This document shows positions 1 through 9,637 of a stretch of DNA of 64,000 bases, piece by piece; the first letter of the stretch is position 1, and each line of letters opens with the position of its first letter. The stretch is from JASGTU01 sp963821815 (GTDB taxonomy: Bacteria > Chloroflexota > Anaerolineae > Caldilineales > Caldilineaceae): the NCBI GenBank assembly GCA_963821815.1, contig CAWGFG010000002.1:186001-250000 (forward strand), read 5' to 3'. The translations under genes and the position numbers were made by a program. The notes below the pieces were generated by a model. It had not been told where the DNA came from, did not search any database, and was given only the letters and a program-made list of their open reading frames with translations.

Positions 1-757
1 CTGTACTCACGAGGACGCCTCGGTCCACGGTACCGACATAGACTGTTGCCGGTGTCGTATCGACGATCGCGACCGCTGTCGGAGCGCTGTGCAGATCGCC
101 CACAGTCACCCATGACAGACCGAAGTTGTCTGCACGGTACAGCGCGGTGTCCGTGCGTGCGAAGGCCAGAGATTGGCCTGTGTTGTCAGTTACAACCTGT
201 CGCACCGGCTCGTCCAGCAGAAGCTGCCCACCGACCACCATGCTCGAATCCACATCGCGCAGGCGGAAGACTCCGGCACTGTCCGTGCCCACAAATACAA
301 TACGCTGCTGGCTGTCGACCGCGATATCAGTAACGCCACCAGCCGCGTCGCTCAGCGGGACTGTAATCCAGGACTGACCGTTGTCGTTGGACTTGAACAG
401 AGTTAGCTCATTGGCGGCGCCGATGTAAAGCACACCAGGCCGTTCTTTGTCCAGTGCCACTGCACCGACGATCATATCTTTAGGCGTAGGAATCTCGGTC
501 CATCGGCCGTTTTCGCCCATGTAGAGCAATCCGCCGTCTACCGCATAGTTCGGGAGTTGATCGGATGTGGCAGGAACATAGTCACGAACGTTCTCCAGCG
601 TCATTTTGACATGAGCCGGCGCAGGTTGCTGCTCCAGCGCCTGAATTGCGCCGGTGAACACCGCGATGAGTAGAACGATCGTCGTTATCAGAATTGCTAT
701 GTGTCGAATATGCATATCCTCCCCCTCTCTTGTTTCATACGGTACTGCGTGCTGCAT
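1..757 (-). CDS. Asp-box/BNR beta-propeller protein, membrane-anchored (partial, runs off left edge)
   Basis: The reading frame is open from about 757 to the first base of the window, so the C-terminus is missing. A single hydrophobic segment follows the start (AILITTIVLLIAVFTGAI), predicting a signal anchor with the rest outside the membrane. The exported part has Asp-box signatures of the BNR/sortilin-like propeller type: SNDNGQSW, and a second, weaker ADNFGLSW, each followed by VGT- and YIG-type beta strands. I chose the ATG at 757 because AGGAG lies five bases before it; a second in-frame ATG at 715 sits two bases after a GGAGG, which is too close, but would still keep the anchor. Asp-box propellers occur in sialidases, photosystem assembly factors and many unassigned exported proteins, so no specific activity can be given. 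Confidence 0.7.
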   Translation of the reverse strand, partial: MQHAVPYETREGEDMHIRHIAILITTIVLLIAVFTGAIQALEQQPAPAHVKMTLENVRDYVPATSDQLPNYAVDGGLLYMGENGRWTEIPTPKDMIVGAVALDKERPGVLYIGAANELTLFKSNDNGQSWITVPLSDAAGGVTDIAVDSQQRIVFVGTDSAGVFRLRDVDSSMVVGGQLLLDEPVRQVVTDNTGQSLAFARTDTALYRADNFGLSWVTVGDLHSAPTAVAIVDTTPATVYVGTVDRGVLVST

Positions 758-925
758 TTCCTCTCCTGGTAACACTATACCGAGAATTGCATAATGATGT
801 TGGATGCAGCGGAGATCGTTTTCGGACCGTTTTCCTACGAAGAGAAAAGTGAGGATGTCTGGCTTGTAAAAAGCGTGGCAGAGAGTGGCTGGTTGAGGGG
901 ACTGCGGACAGCTTTCTAGAAGTTG

Positions 926-2500
926 CTATGTCTGGGGAATGCCGTATCCGCCGCCGCCCGGTGTTTCTATGCGCAAGCGGTCGCCGGGGAAGAGCCGCCG
1001 GCTGAATTTCGAGTGCAGCTCTTCAATTTCGCCATTGGCACGAATGAGCACGTTTCGTCCCAGGGCGCCGCTTGAGCCGCCAGCCAATCCCCACGGCGCT
1101 ACGGAGCGCCGTTCGCTGAGCATGGTGACTGTCGCCGGCATACGCATGACGTATTCGCGTATGATGCCGTCGCCACCGCGCTGTAAACCGGCGCCCCCGC
1201 TGCCGCGTCGAATCTCATACCGTTCAAGGCGTATCGGATAGGCGAGTTCAAGCGCCTCGATAGGCGTATTCAGCGTGTTGGTCATGTGCACCTGGGCGCC
1301 GTCAAGACCGTCACCGTCATGGCTGGCGCCCATGCCACCGGCGATCGTCTCATAGTAGGCATAGGGCTGCCCGTCTTCCCGCAGACCGCCGATGGTAATG
1401 TTGTTCATGGTTCCCTGGCTGGCAGCCGGAATACGATCCGGCAGAGCCTGGGCAAGGGCGCCCAGCACCACGTCGGTGATGCGTTGTGACGTCTCCACGT
1501 TGCCCCCGGCGACGGCTGCAGGCGGCGTGGCATTGACGACTGTTCCTGCTGGCGCGATGACATGGACCGACGCAAAACAGCCGCCGTTCATGGGCACATC
1601 GGTGCCGATGAGACAGCGCACCACATAGTAGCAGGCGGCCTGGGCAATGGCGATGACCGCGTTCAGCGATCCATTCATCACCGGCGCCGAATCGGAGAAA
1701 TCGAAGGTTATCTCGTCATCTGCGATAGTGGTTTTCACGTGAATTGGTACGAACGAGACCTGCTCATTCTCCACCAGTTCCAGCACGTCTTCGAACGAAT
1801 AGACGCCGTTCGGCCACTCGCGGATGGCTGCTTGCGTCAGCCGCTTGCTATACTCCTGCAGATGATGTGCATACTCCATCACTTCATCAAAGCCGAACGA
1901 GTTGACCATCTCCTGCAGCCGGCGGTCGCCGATGGCAGCCGCGGCCCGTTGTGCTGCAATGTCTCCGCGACGCTCATCCGGCGTGCGCACATTGCGCAGG
2001 ATAATGCGCTGCACGTCTTCGTCCAGGCGGCCTCGCTTGTACAGCTTCACCGGCGGGATAATGATGCCTTCCTGGTAAATCTCGGTTGACAAGGGCAGAG
2101 AACCCGGCGTCATACCGCCCACGTCGGCGTGGTGCGCACGGGAAGCCACAAAGAAGCCGGGCTTGTCGACGTAACTGCGAATAAACACCGGCGAAATCAT
2201 CGTAATGTCGGGCAGATGGTTGCCGCCCTCGAACGGGTCATTCACGATGACAACGTCGCCCGGCTCCCAAAGGGTGAAACGATCCAGGATAGTTAATACA
2301 CTGGCAGGCATGGCTCCTAGATGGGCCGGAATGTGGGCTGCCTGGGCTATCATGTTCCCAACACCGTCGAAAACCGCACAGGAGAAGTCCAAGCGTTCTT
2401 TGATATTGGGCGAATAGCCTGTGCGACGCAGCGTGACCCCCATCTCCTCGGAGATGCCGGCAAAACGGTGTCTGTACAGTTGCAATGCGATGGGGTCCAT
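926..2500 (-). CDS. hyuB: Hydantoinase/oxoprolinase B subunit (HyuB family)
   Basis: At 524 residues this matches the usual length of HyuB/acetone-carboxylase-alpha-like subunits, which with HyuA hydrolyse cyclic amides (hydantoins, 5-oxoproline) using ATP. The N-terminus has the family pattern NDPFEGGNHLPDITM (about 87-101) and the metal-binding segment RAHHADVGG (about 121-129, His123, His124, Asp126). It starts three bases after the hyuA stop, so the two are translated from one message and probably form a complex. The true substrate is not visible: family members act on hydantoins, 5-oxoproline, N-methylhydantoin or, as carboxylases, on ketones. The neighbouring aldolase and BMP-type importer do not settle it. 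Confidence 0.9.
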   Translation of the reverse strand: MDPIALQLYRHRFAGISEEMGVTLRRTGYSPNIKERLDFSCAVFDGVGNMIAQAAHIPAHLGAMPASVLTILDRFTLWEPGDVVIVNDPFEGGNHLPDITMISPVFIRSYVDKPGFFVASRAHHADVGGMTPGSLPLSTEIYQEGIIIPPVKLYKRGRLDEDVQRIILRNVRTPDERRGDIAAQRAAAAIGDRRLQEMVNSFGFDEVMEYAHHLQEYSKRLTQAAIREWPNGVYSFEDVLELVENEQVSFVPIHVKTTIADDEITFDFSDSAPVMNGSLNAVIAIAQAACYYVVRCLIGTDVPMNGGCFASVHVIAPAGTVVNATPPAAVAGGNVETSQRITDVVLGALAQALPDRIPAASQGTMNNITIGGLREDGQPYAYYETIAGGMGASHDGDGLDGAQVHMTNTLNTPIEALELAYPIRLERYEIRRGSGGAGLQRGGDGIIREYVMRMPATVTMLSERRSVAPWGLAGGSSGALGRNVLIRANGEIEELHSKFSRRLFPGDRLRIETPGGGGYGIPQT

Positions 2501-2503
2501 ATG

Positions 2504-4540
2504 CTACGCGTACTCCAACCAAAGATTGGTGAATTCATCGACACGGCACGCCCAGCCGGGCGCGACGACGATGGTCGAATCAAACTGGAAGACGAGCGCG
2601 GGTCCGACAAATTCGTTGCCCGCGACCAGCTTTGAGCGGTCGTAACAGGCAGTCGTTTGCGACGCCTCGGCAACGAACCAGAGTTGCTTATTCGCCAGAC
2701 GAGCGGCAGAAGCGTCCTTACCTTGCAGTGGAGACGAAGGCAACTCAGCCTTTGCACCGGAACCGCTGCCGCGCATGCGCAAATTCACGATTTCGGTTGG
2801 TTCGTCCGCCATGGCATAGCCGTACCGTTGCGCGTGTTGCGTATGGAAACCGTCTACGGCAGCCTGCACTGATTCGGCTCCAATGGGCATAGAGAGGTGC
2901 GTGGTCAACTCGTAGCTCTGTCCCTTGTAGCGAATATCCAGCGCTGCGTACAGGTATGGTTGCTGGACGCCATCCCGCTGCAATGTTTCCACGACGGTGG
3001 CTGCAAGTGCATCTGCCATTTCTATCAATATGGCTGGGTTCGCAATCACCTCTTGCGAGTCCATGAGCACGCTTTGCGAGGCGTCGCTGGCGATGTCGGC
3101 TACCAGCATGCCGTACGCGCTGAGCACGCCGGGAATAGGCGGAATCAGAATGCGCTGGATGCCCAACGCTTCTGCCAGGTCACAGGCGTGCAACGGGCCG
3201 GCGCCGCCGAACGGCATCAGCGTAAATTGGCGCGGATCGTGGCCTTGCTCGACGGATACGCGACGCAGCGCACGTTCCATGGTTGCGTTCGCAATCTGCA
3301 CCACGCCTAGTGCTGCTTCTTCTGGAGACAGATTCAGTTTCTGTCCCAGCTCTGATAGCACCTTGTGCGCCGCAAGCGGATCCAGGACCACATCGCCGCT
3401 ACCGCCTAAGAATCCATCCGGGTCCAGACGGCCGAGCACCAGGTTGGCATCGGTGACGGCTGTTTCCTGGCCTCCGCGGCCATAGCAAGCTGGGCCGGGA
3501 ACTGCGCCGGCGCTGCGCGGTCCTACACGCAAACCGCCGCCGGCATCCACGTAGGCGATACTGCCGCCGCCCGCTCCGACCGTGTGGATATCGATGACCG
3601 GCAGGCGCAACGGCAGGTCGGTGATGACGCTTTCCGACGTGGCAGGGATTTGGCCTGGACAAAGGGCGACGTCAGTGCTGGTGCCGCCCATATCAAACGT
3701 GATGATCTGCGGATGTTCTGTGTGCATGGCTTGCTGCGCCAATGCAAAGGCGCCGACCACGCCGCCTGCCGGTCCGCTGAGTACCACGCGCGCGGCCTGT
3801 CCTGCCGCCTGTTCGAGCCCGATGGCGCCGCCGTTGGACTGCATGACGCGAATCTGTGATTGGGGCAGGGCATGCGCCAATCTACTGAGGTAGTTGGCTA
3901 CCAGCGGTTGCACATACGCGTTGATTACCGTTGTTGCCGTCCGCTCGTACTCGCGGTACTCGGGCAGGATGTTGCTGCTCAATGTGATGGGCAGTTCGGG
4001 ACAAACTTGCCGGATAATGTCGGCGGCTTCCGTCTCGTGCTCCGGGTTACGGAACGAGAACAGAAACACGATCGCCAGGCTCTGGATATCGCTTTCACGC
4101 AGTCGTTGGGCAAGCGCTTCTGTCTCATCAGCGTCTAGAGGCGTCAGTACTTCACCATCACAATCAAGCCGCTCGCGCACCTGCAGACGCCACTCATCCG
4201 CAACTAGCGACTGCGGTCGTTGCTGTGTAAACGCATAAAGTTCCGGCCGATTCTGACGCCCGATTGTCAGCACGTCGGCGAACCCGTCTGTGGTGAGTAA
4301 GGCGGTACGGGCGCCGGCGCGTTCCAACAGTGCGTTGGTCGCCACGGTCATCCCATGCACGATATCGGCTGACCGTATTCCAAGCGCCGACAGCCCGGCA
4401 ACGATGGCGCGACTTTGGTCGTCGGGCGTGGTCGGCGCCTTGTGCACCCTAATGCCATCGGATGTGATGACTACGAAATCGGTAAATGTACCGCCAACGT
4501 CGACGCCGACCTGCGGCAGTGAGTTTGTCTCTTCATCCAT
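2504..4540 (-). CDS. hyuA: Hydantoinase/oxoprolinase A subunit (HyuA family)
   Basis: This 678-residue protein is the ATP-binding partner of HyuB. It opens with the actin-like phosphate loop VDVGGTFTDF (about 13-22), and has the second ASKHA-type signature FDMGGTSTDV near residue 285 and a GAGGGSIAYVD stretch after it. Length and domain order (hydantoinase A N-terminal, catalytic, C-terminal domains) are those of separately encoded HyuA, not of the fused eukaryotic-type 5-oxoprolinase. The start ATG follows a 113-base gap from the upstream aldolase gene on the same strand, so all three may share a promoter upstream of 5622. Substrate specificity is inferred only at family level. Confidence 0.9.
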   Translation of the reverse strand: MDEETNSLPQVGVDVGGTFTDFVVITSDGIRVHKAPTTPDDQSRAIVAGLSALGIRSADIVHGMTVATNALLERAGARTALLTTDGFADVLTIGRQNRPELYAFTQQRPQSLVADEWRLQVRERLDCDGEVLTPLDADETEALAQRLRESDIQSLAIVFLFSFRNPEHETEAADIIRQVCPELPITLSSNILPEYREYERTATTVINAYVQPLVANYLSRLAHALPQSQIRVMQSNGGAIGLEQAAGQAARVVLSGPAGGVVGAFALAQQAMHTEHPQIITFDMGGTSTDVALCPGQIPATSESVITDLPLRLPVIDIHTVGAGGGSIAYVDAGGGLRVGPRSAGAVPGPACYGRGGQETAVTDANLVLGRLDPDGFLGGSGDVVLDPLAAHKVLSELGQKLNLSPEEAALGVVQIANATMERALRRVSVEQGHDPRQFTLMPFGGAGPLHACDLAEALGIQRILIPPIPGVLSAYGMLVADIASDASQSVLMDSQEVIANPAILIEMADALAATVVETLQRDGVQQPYLYAALDIRYKGQSYELTTHLSMPIGAESVQAAVDGFHTQHAQRYGYAMADEPTEIVNLRMRGSGSGAKAELPSSPLQGKDASAARLANKQLWFVAEASQTTACYDRSKLVAGNEFVGPALVFQFDSTIVVAPGWACRVDEFTNLWLEYA

Positions 4541-4653
4541 ATTTTCGAGCGACTATCCAGTTCTTGGGCACAGGCATTTGCTTACTGAGTACCCCTGCAG
4601 CTCAGGTTGTTCTGTCAGTTCAGACTGGTGATTCAGTTGTGTGGACGACACAT

Positions 4654-5622
4654 CTACTTGAGATACCAGTTCTCTAGGTCATCGCCGGATGATGTGGGGT
4701 AGAAGTCGGTGAACGGTCGCGCGCTGGCGCTGACCACCGAAGCGATCTCCTGGAAGCGCGGGATGGCGGTCTCATGCAGGAATTTCGCCTGTTCTTCGCC
4801 ATGCAGCGCAACCGCTTCTTTCCACACGGCGCGACCACAGAGGACGCCACTGGCGCCGTTTGCACTGGCAACCTTCACCTGGCGCAGGTAGATGTCGTAA
4901 TCCACTCCCGCGCTAAGCAGCACCCAGGGCGTCTTTGACGCCTCGCTAAGCTCTGCGCAGGCGGACGCCCAGTCGGCCTCGTCATCGTTTTGCTTCGCAT
5001 CCACCGGGAACTCGGCCTTCAACACGGTTATGCCGAGAGGTGTGAGCTTCTTGGCTGTCTCGATGACCAACTGACGGCGTTCGTCATCCGACACGACTTT
5101 GACTTCCGGGTTCAGCGAGTAGTGCAGTGGCTCCACAAAGAGAGGAATATCTTGTTTTTCGCATTCCTGCGCCACCTCGCTGACCAGCGCTTCCTGGTCG
5201 GAGGCATTTGCCGCGTCCGGGCGGTAGTAGACGAGCAGCTTCACGCCGGATGCGCCGGCTCTTACGCTGCGTTGCGCTGTCCAGTTGTCGAGCAACGCAG
5301 TTCGGCGCTCTGTGGGGTCGCCGGTATACCCAGACTTCTCGTAGGCCAACAAAAGACCGCTGTGTCCGCTGAGAGCGCCGCTTGAAATACATGCCGGATA
5401 GCCGTATTCCACATCCAGCAACGTTGCGCTAGCGTGAGGGCTCAACGCCCTGACAACGTTCCGCTTTACGTCTACAACGTCGGCATATGGAACAGAGTCT
5501 GGATTGCCGCCCTTGATCGCGCGAATCAAGCTGCCGCGCTGATCCATAGCTAACATTGCGAATGTGCCGTCAACTTGTGCACATTGCTGAAGTGACCGTT
5601 GAGTTCCCAGTGAGAGTGCCAT
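4654..5622 (-). CDS. LacD/YihT-family class I aldolase (tagatose-bisphosphate aldolase-like)
   Basis: The 322 residues follow the LacD family, TIM-barrel aldolases that cleave ketose (bis)phosphates, including sulfofructose phosphate in YihT, through a lysine Schiff base. The N-terminal MLAMDQRGSL (about 23-32), VKLLVYYRPD (about 127-136) and the LKAEFPVD strand carrying the likely Schiff-base Lys202 are present. GGAG lies seven bases before the ATG. It is the first gene of the minus-strand run aldolase-hyuA-hyuB and faces away from the BMP-transporter operon across a 369-base gap. Whether it cleaves tagatose-1,6-bisphosphate, a deoxy- or sulfo-sugar phosphate cannot be read from the sequence. 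Confidence 0.82.
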   Translation of the reverse strand: MALSLGTQRSLQQCAQVDGTFAMLAMDQRGSLIRAIKGGNPDSVPYADVVDVKRNVVRALSPHASATLLDVEYGYPACISSGALSGHSGLLLAYEKSGYTGDPTERRTALLDNWTAQRSVRAGASGVKLLVYYRPDAANASDQEALVSEVAQECEKQDIPLFVEPLHYSLNPEVKVVSDDERRQLVIETAKKLTPLGITVLKAEFPVDAKQNDDEADWASACAELSEASKTPWVLLSAGVDYDIYLRQVKVASANGASGVLCGRAVWKEAVALHGEEQAKFLHETAIPRFQEIASVVSASARPFTDFYPTSSGDDLENWYLK

Positions 5623-5991
5623 AAACTGCTCCTAACCTAGTTGCATACTGCGAATGAATCCATTGTGTGAAAAAGCGTGGTATAGACGGTGAACCAACAA
5701 TGACACGCACGTCTCCTGCTCGTATCCATCGAATGGCCACAAAGTCGCAGGTGCAAAGCGCCTATCCGCTGACCATTCATGCGCTGCAATAATTCGTATG
5801 GACAATGGGTCTATCTTTGCCAGCGACGCAGCCTTTGGATATAATCGTATCCACAATCGGCGAGAGAATCTCGTTTCTCGACGTACCGTGCTGCGGTCCC
5901 AACGACAATAGGCTACAAGTATGGCTCCGCCTGGAGCTGCGTCGCAGATCTCATTCTAAAATACATTCAACCTCGGAGGAAAAGAAGACAA
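5623..5991. other. Divergent intergenic region, aldolase operon / BMP transporter operon
   Basis: No convincing gene. It holds the plus-strand promoter at 5817-5845 and a leader of about 140 bases before the lipoprotein gene, with a short self-complementary stretch near 5861-5880 (CGAGA-GAA-TCTCG, then TTTCTCG). A short minus-strand frame (5632-5856) has no Shine-Dalgarno sequence or recognisable domain and is left out. Confidence 0.5.
5817..5845 (+). promoter_or_regulatory. Sigma-70-type promoter of the BMP transporter operon
   Basis: TTGCCA (5817-5822), a 17-base spacer and a perfect TATAAT (5840-5845). The start of transcription would be near 5852, giving a leader of about 140 bases before the ATG at 5992. 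Confidence 0.65.
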
Positions 5992-7050
5992 ATGCGATTG
6001 TCAAAAGTGCCATTCCTATTTGTTGTCGCGTTGCTGGCTCTGTCACTGGTAATCAGTGCATGTGCTGTACCGGCTGCACCGGCGCCGGATGAAGGCGCTT
6101 CGGCGCCTGCTACAGAAACTACACCACTGCAAATTGGCCTCGTTACCGATGTAGGTCGCATCAACGACCGCAGCTTCAACCAGTCTGCTTGGGAAGGCGT
6201 TCAGCAAGCAGCCGAGGCGTTGGGTCTGTCGGAAGATGATTACAAATATGTCGAGACTCAGGATTCTAAGGACTATGCTGACAATATGCAGCAGTTCATC
6301 GATGCCGGTTACGATGTTATCGTAACGGTCGGCTTCGCGCTGGGCGAAGCGACTATCGAAGCAGCCAAGAACAATCCGGACATTATGTTCATCGGTATCG
6401 ATCAATTCCAAGGTGAGACCATTCCCAACTTAGCCGGCCTAATCTTCCATGAGGATCAGTCGGGCTATCTGGCTGGTGCGCTGGCGGCATCGCTCACCGA
6501 GAGCGGCACGATTGCAGCCGTTTTGGGTACTGACCTGGTTCCGCCGGTCGTGGCCTTTAAGGAAGGCTACGAAGCCGGCGCAAAGGCCATCAATCCCGAT
6601 ATCAACGTTATCTCCACCTACCATCCTGGCGAGATCTCACAGGCATTTACGGATCCCGAGTGGGGTGCTGCCACTGCCAAGCAGGCTATCGATCAGGGCG
6701 CAGACGTTGTCTTCGGCGCCGGTGGTCTAACCGGTAACGGTGCGTTGCAGGAAGTAGCTGGTAATGAAGGACTGTACTGCATTGGCGTTGACACCGACCA
6801 GTGGGAAACCGTTCCAGCTGCCCATCCGTGTCTCGTCTCCAGCGCCATGAAGATGATCAAGCCAGGTGTCGTGGATCTAGTTGATCAGGTTGTCGAAGGT
6901 TCGTTCCAAGGCGGCAATGTCTATGGCGCTGCCGGTCTAGCTCCCTTCCATGATTTCGACACAGTTGTGCCGCAAGAGGTGAAGGATAAGCTGGAAGAGA
7001 TCAAGGTTGGTCTGGACGATGGATCCATCACCACAGGCTACGGCTCGTAA
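5992..7050 (+). CDS. BMP-family ABC transporter substrate-binding lipoprotein
   Basis: This 352-residue protein is a periplasm-facing or surface lipoprotein of the Bmp/PnrA/Med family, which bind purine or other nucleosides for ABC import. The signal peptide ends in the lipobox ISAC with Cys24 as the lipidated residue, followed by a short Ala/Pro-rich linker. The mature part starts with IGLVTDVGRINDRSFNQ, the hallmark N-terminal strand and loop of the family, and continues with the two-lobed periplasmic-binding fold. GGAGG precedes the ATG by about 12 bases. Two permease genes and a double ATPase gene follow on the same strand. Nucleoside is the best ligand guess from family knowledge; autoinducer-2 or other small ligands are possible. 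Confidence 0.9.
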   Translation: MRLSKVPFLFVVALLALSLVISACAVPAAPAPDEGASAPATETTPLQIGLVTDVGRINDRSFNQSAWEGVQQAAEALGLSEDDYKYVETQDSKDYADNMQQFIDAGYDVIVTVGFALGEATIEAAKNNPDIMFIGIDQFQGETIPNLAGLIFHEDQSGYLAGALAASLTESGTIAAVLGTDLVPPVVAFKEGYEAGAKAINPDINVISTYHPGEISQAFTDPEWGAATAKQAIDQGADVVFGAGGLTGNGALQEVAGNEGLYCIGVDTDQWETVPAAHPCLVSSAMKMIKPGVVDLVDQVVEGSFQGGNVYGAAGLAPFHDFDTVVPQEVKDKLEEIKVGLDDGSITTGYGS

Positions 7051-7079
7051 TTTAGAGGATTGAACTACCTAGTTACACG

Positions 7080-7113
7080 GCGGGAGGAGTAGAACTCTGC
7101 TCCTCCCGCTTTT
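7080..7113 (+). terminator. Hairpin terminator/attenuator after the BMP lipoprotein gene
   Basis: A perfect 10-bp stem (GCGGGAGGAG, 7080-7089, with CTCCTCCCGC, 7100-7109) with a 10-base loop is followed by TTTT. Placed between the binding-protein and permease genes, it would give more binding protein than transporter, as is common in ABC operons. Confidence 0.75.
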
Positions 7114-7273
7114 CGTTACTGTGTTGTATACTGTCGAAAATCGCGAGTCATCGAGAATCGTAGCCAGCCGATCTCGTACAGATCGTGTTAGGCAATCCTC
7201 CTTCGAATTAGCTTCACCGTCACAGCGCTGACGCTTCAAACTATCCTGAACTCAGAGATGCCTTGGGGTACGA

Positions 7274-8389
7274 ATGGGTAGCACCACACTACGCAGCATT
7301 GGAAGATCATTACTCCTGCCTCTGTTAGCCGTTTTTTCGGCCCTCGCCATTGGTGCGCTCATCATGTTCATCGCCGGCGACGATCCGATTTCCGCCTATC
7401 GCGGCTTGTTCTCCGGCGCGTTTGGCAGCGCACGCGGTTGGGCGACGACCATTCGCAAGACGACGCCTCTGATTCTGACTGGGCTGAGCGTAGCCGTCGC
7501 ATTCAAAGCGGGATTGTTCAACATTGGCGCTTCCGGTCAGTTTATCATCGGCACGGTTGCGGCTGTGGCGGTCGGCGTGAACTTTCCGGCATTGCCCATG
7601 ATTGTGCATCTGCCGCTTGCGCTGACTGCCGGCATTGCAGGCGGTGCGCTGTGGGGAGCGATACCCGGCATTCTCAAAGTAACGACCGGCGCGCACGAGG
7701 TCATCGTCACTATCATGCTAAACTACATTGCTGCGCTGTTTGCCGGCTGGACAGTCTATGCCGGCGGTACGCAGGGCCAGACGCCTGGTCCGCTTTGGGA
7801 TCCGGAAGCCGGACCCATTTCCGAAACGGCCGACGTGGTAGCCAGTGCACAGCTACCGTACATCTTTGGTCCTCCCTACCGTGTGCATTGGGGCGTTGTG
7901 CTGGCAGTGCTCGCAGCAGTGTTGATGTGGTGGCTCATCTACAAGACGACCTTTGGCTTTGAACTGCGTACTGTGGGACGCAATCAAAAGGCGGCACGCT
8001 ATGCCGGCATGAGCGTCGCCAAAATGATTATCCTCGCCATGGTCATCGCGGGCGGACTGGCTGGGTTTGCGGGCGGCATCGAGACGCTGGGTTTGAACCA
8101 CAAGTTTGCTCCCGAATTTTCCGGCGCAGTTGGGTTCGACGGCATTACCGTAGCCTTATTGGGCCAGACAAATCCGTTCGGCGTGATCCTAGCAGCCTTC
8201 ATGCTGGGTTCACTTGATGCAGGCGCAGCCAAGATGCAATTTGAGTCTGGCGTGGCTGCCGACATCATCCAGATCATCCAGGCGCTTGTACTAGCGTTCG
8301 TTGCCGCACCAAGTATCATTCGACAGATCTATCACATTCGGGCCAAGAGTGAAGAAGAGGATACGTCGCTTACTGTAGGGTGGGGTTGA
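7274..8389 (+). CDS. ABC transporter permease (RbsC/NupP-like, BMP-type system)
   Basis: The 371 residues are mostly membrane helices in the pattern of the branched-chain/ribose-type permease family. Conserved family segments are GLSVAVAFKAGLFNIGASGQF near residue 73 and the cytoplasmic coupling region around TVGRNQKAARYAGM near residue 235. Together with the next gene it would form the heterodimeric channel fed by the BMP lipoprotein. It lies downstream of a terminator-like hairpin, so its expression may be lower than that of the binding protein. Confidence 0.9.
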   Translation: MGSTTLRSIGRSLLLPLLAVFSALAIGALIMFIAGDDPISAYRGLFSGAFGSARGWATTIRKTTPLILTGLSVAVAFKAGLFNIGASGQFIIGTVAAVAVGVNFPALPMIVHLPLALTAGIAGGALWGAIPGILKVTTGAHEVIVTIMLNYIAALFAGWTVYAGGTQGQTPGPLWDPEAGPISETADVVASAQLPYIFGPPYRVHWGVVLAVLAAVLMWWLIYKTTFGFELRTVGRNQKAARYAGMSVAKMIILAMVIAGGLAGFAGGIETLGLNHKFAPEFSGAVGFDGITVALLGQTNPFGVILAAFMLGSLDAGAAKMQFESGVAADIIQIIQALVLAFVAAPSIIRQIYHIRAKSEEEDTSLTVGWG

Positions 8390-8477
8390 CAACCTTCCGG
8401 ATGATGACTGCCCATTACCGTGATGAACACTCTCGCGATTCAAACATCATGCAATCAACTGCACTGCCTGGTTTAGA

Positions 8478-9530
8478 ATGAATCGAAATAAAATTCTGAA
8501 AGGCTCCTCCATCGGGTTAATGGTGACTGCGCTTGTTTTGATTGCGGTTATCATACTCGTCAACACAACAGCGCTGGGCGAACACAAGTCGCTCAGTATC
8601 CTGTTCGGAGTGAGTGCGCTCAACTTTACATTGCGCGCCACGATTCCGCTGCTGTTGGGGGCGCTCTGCGGTATTTTGTGCGAACGCACGGGCATCATCA
8701 ACATCGGTATCGAGGGCATGATGTTGGCCGGAGCGTTTGCCGCGTTTGTCGCCAAGGTAGCGACCAATGGGTGGCCGCTCTTCGCCAGTCTGTTTATTGG
8801 CGTCGCCGCCGCACTACTGGTAGGTGGTCTCATGGGCCTGCTACATGCCACACTATCCATCCGCTACCGCATGGACCAGATTATTTCCGGTACGGTCATC
8901 ATTGTGCTGGCTTCGGGCACGACAGCCTATCTGTTTAACCGGGATGCCGTGGCTGTGGGCAAGTTCTCGGCAGTCAGAATCCCCCTATTAGCCGATATTC
9001 CGGTCCTTGGCGAGGTGCTATTCAACAATGCGCCTATCACCTATATGGCGCTCATCCTGGTACTACTCGTCCATGTGGGTCTCTTCTACACCAAGTGGGG
9101 CTTGCGCTCGCGCGCCTGTGGTGAGCACCCCAGAGCAGCGGACACAGTAGGCATCAATGTCAACCGCTTCCGCTACGTGAATACATCCTTAGGCGGTGCA
9201 TTGGCTGGCTTGGCAGGCGGATTTCTCGTCTTGGAAGCAGTTGGCCAGTTTCAGGAAGGCATGACGGCGGGTCGCGGTTTCATCTCATTAGCGGCTATGA
9301 TCTTCGGCAACTGGAATCCATTCGGCGCGCTGGCTGCGGCGACTCTCTTCGGCTATACGCAGGCGTTGCAGAACGAGCTGTTGCTGGCTGGCGTTACCCA
9401 AGTACCGCGTCATTTCATTGCTATGTTACCCTATGTAGTGACCATCATCGCGGTCTCGGGCTTCGTAGGCAGAGTTCGCCCGCCGGCTGCGGAAGGTCAA
9501 GTATACGAGACCGAAGGGACGTCCGAATAG
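8478..9530 (+). CDS. ABC transporter permease (NupQ-like, BMP-type system)
   Basis: A second permease of 350 residues in the same superfamily as its upstream neighbour. It carries the signature ERTGIINIGIEGMMLAGAF (near 74-92) and the coupling loop with RACGEHPRAADTVGINV. Two different permeases followed by one double ATPase is the standard plan of BMP/nucleoside importers. The next gene starts about 100 bases downstream. Confidence 0.9.
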   Translation: MNRNKILKGSSIGLMVTALVLIAVIILVNTTALGEHKSLSILFGVSALNFTLRATIPLLLGALCGILCERTGIINIGIEGMMLAGAFAAFVAKVATNGWPLFASLFIGVAAALLVGGLMGLLHATLSIRYRMDQIISGTVIIVLASGTTAYLFNRDAVAVGKFSAVRIPLLADIPVLGEVLFNNAPITYMALILVLLVHVGLFYTKWGLRSRACGEHPRAADTVGINVNRFRYVNTSLGGALAGLAGGFLVLEAVGQFQEGMTAGRGFISLAAMIFGNWNPFGALAAATLFGYTQALQNELLLAGVTQVPRHFIAMLPYVVTIIAVSGFVGRVRPPAAEGQVYETEGTSE

Positions 9531-9637
9531 GGCAGGCGACACGGGACCGAGTGCCGACATGGTGGTTAGTTGTGGGCAGTGTTGGGCCGGACGAACAAGC
9601 AATCCGGTGTAAAGAGGGCAGGGCAAGGAGTACAGAG

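Noticed and set aside
5632..5856. Minus-strand frame of 74 codons in the aldolase/BMP intergenic region
   Set aside because: No Shine-Dalgarno sequence, no family resemblance, and it overlaps the good plus-strand promoter.
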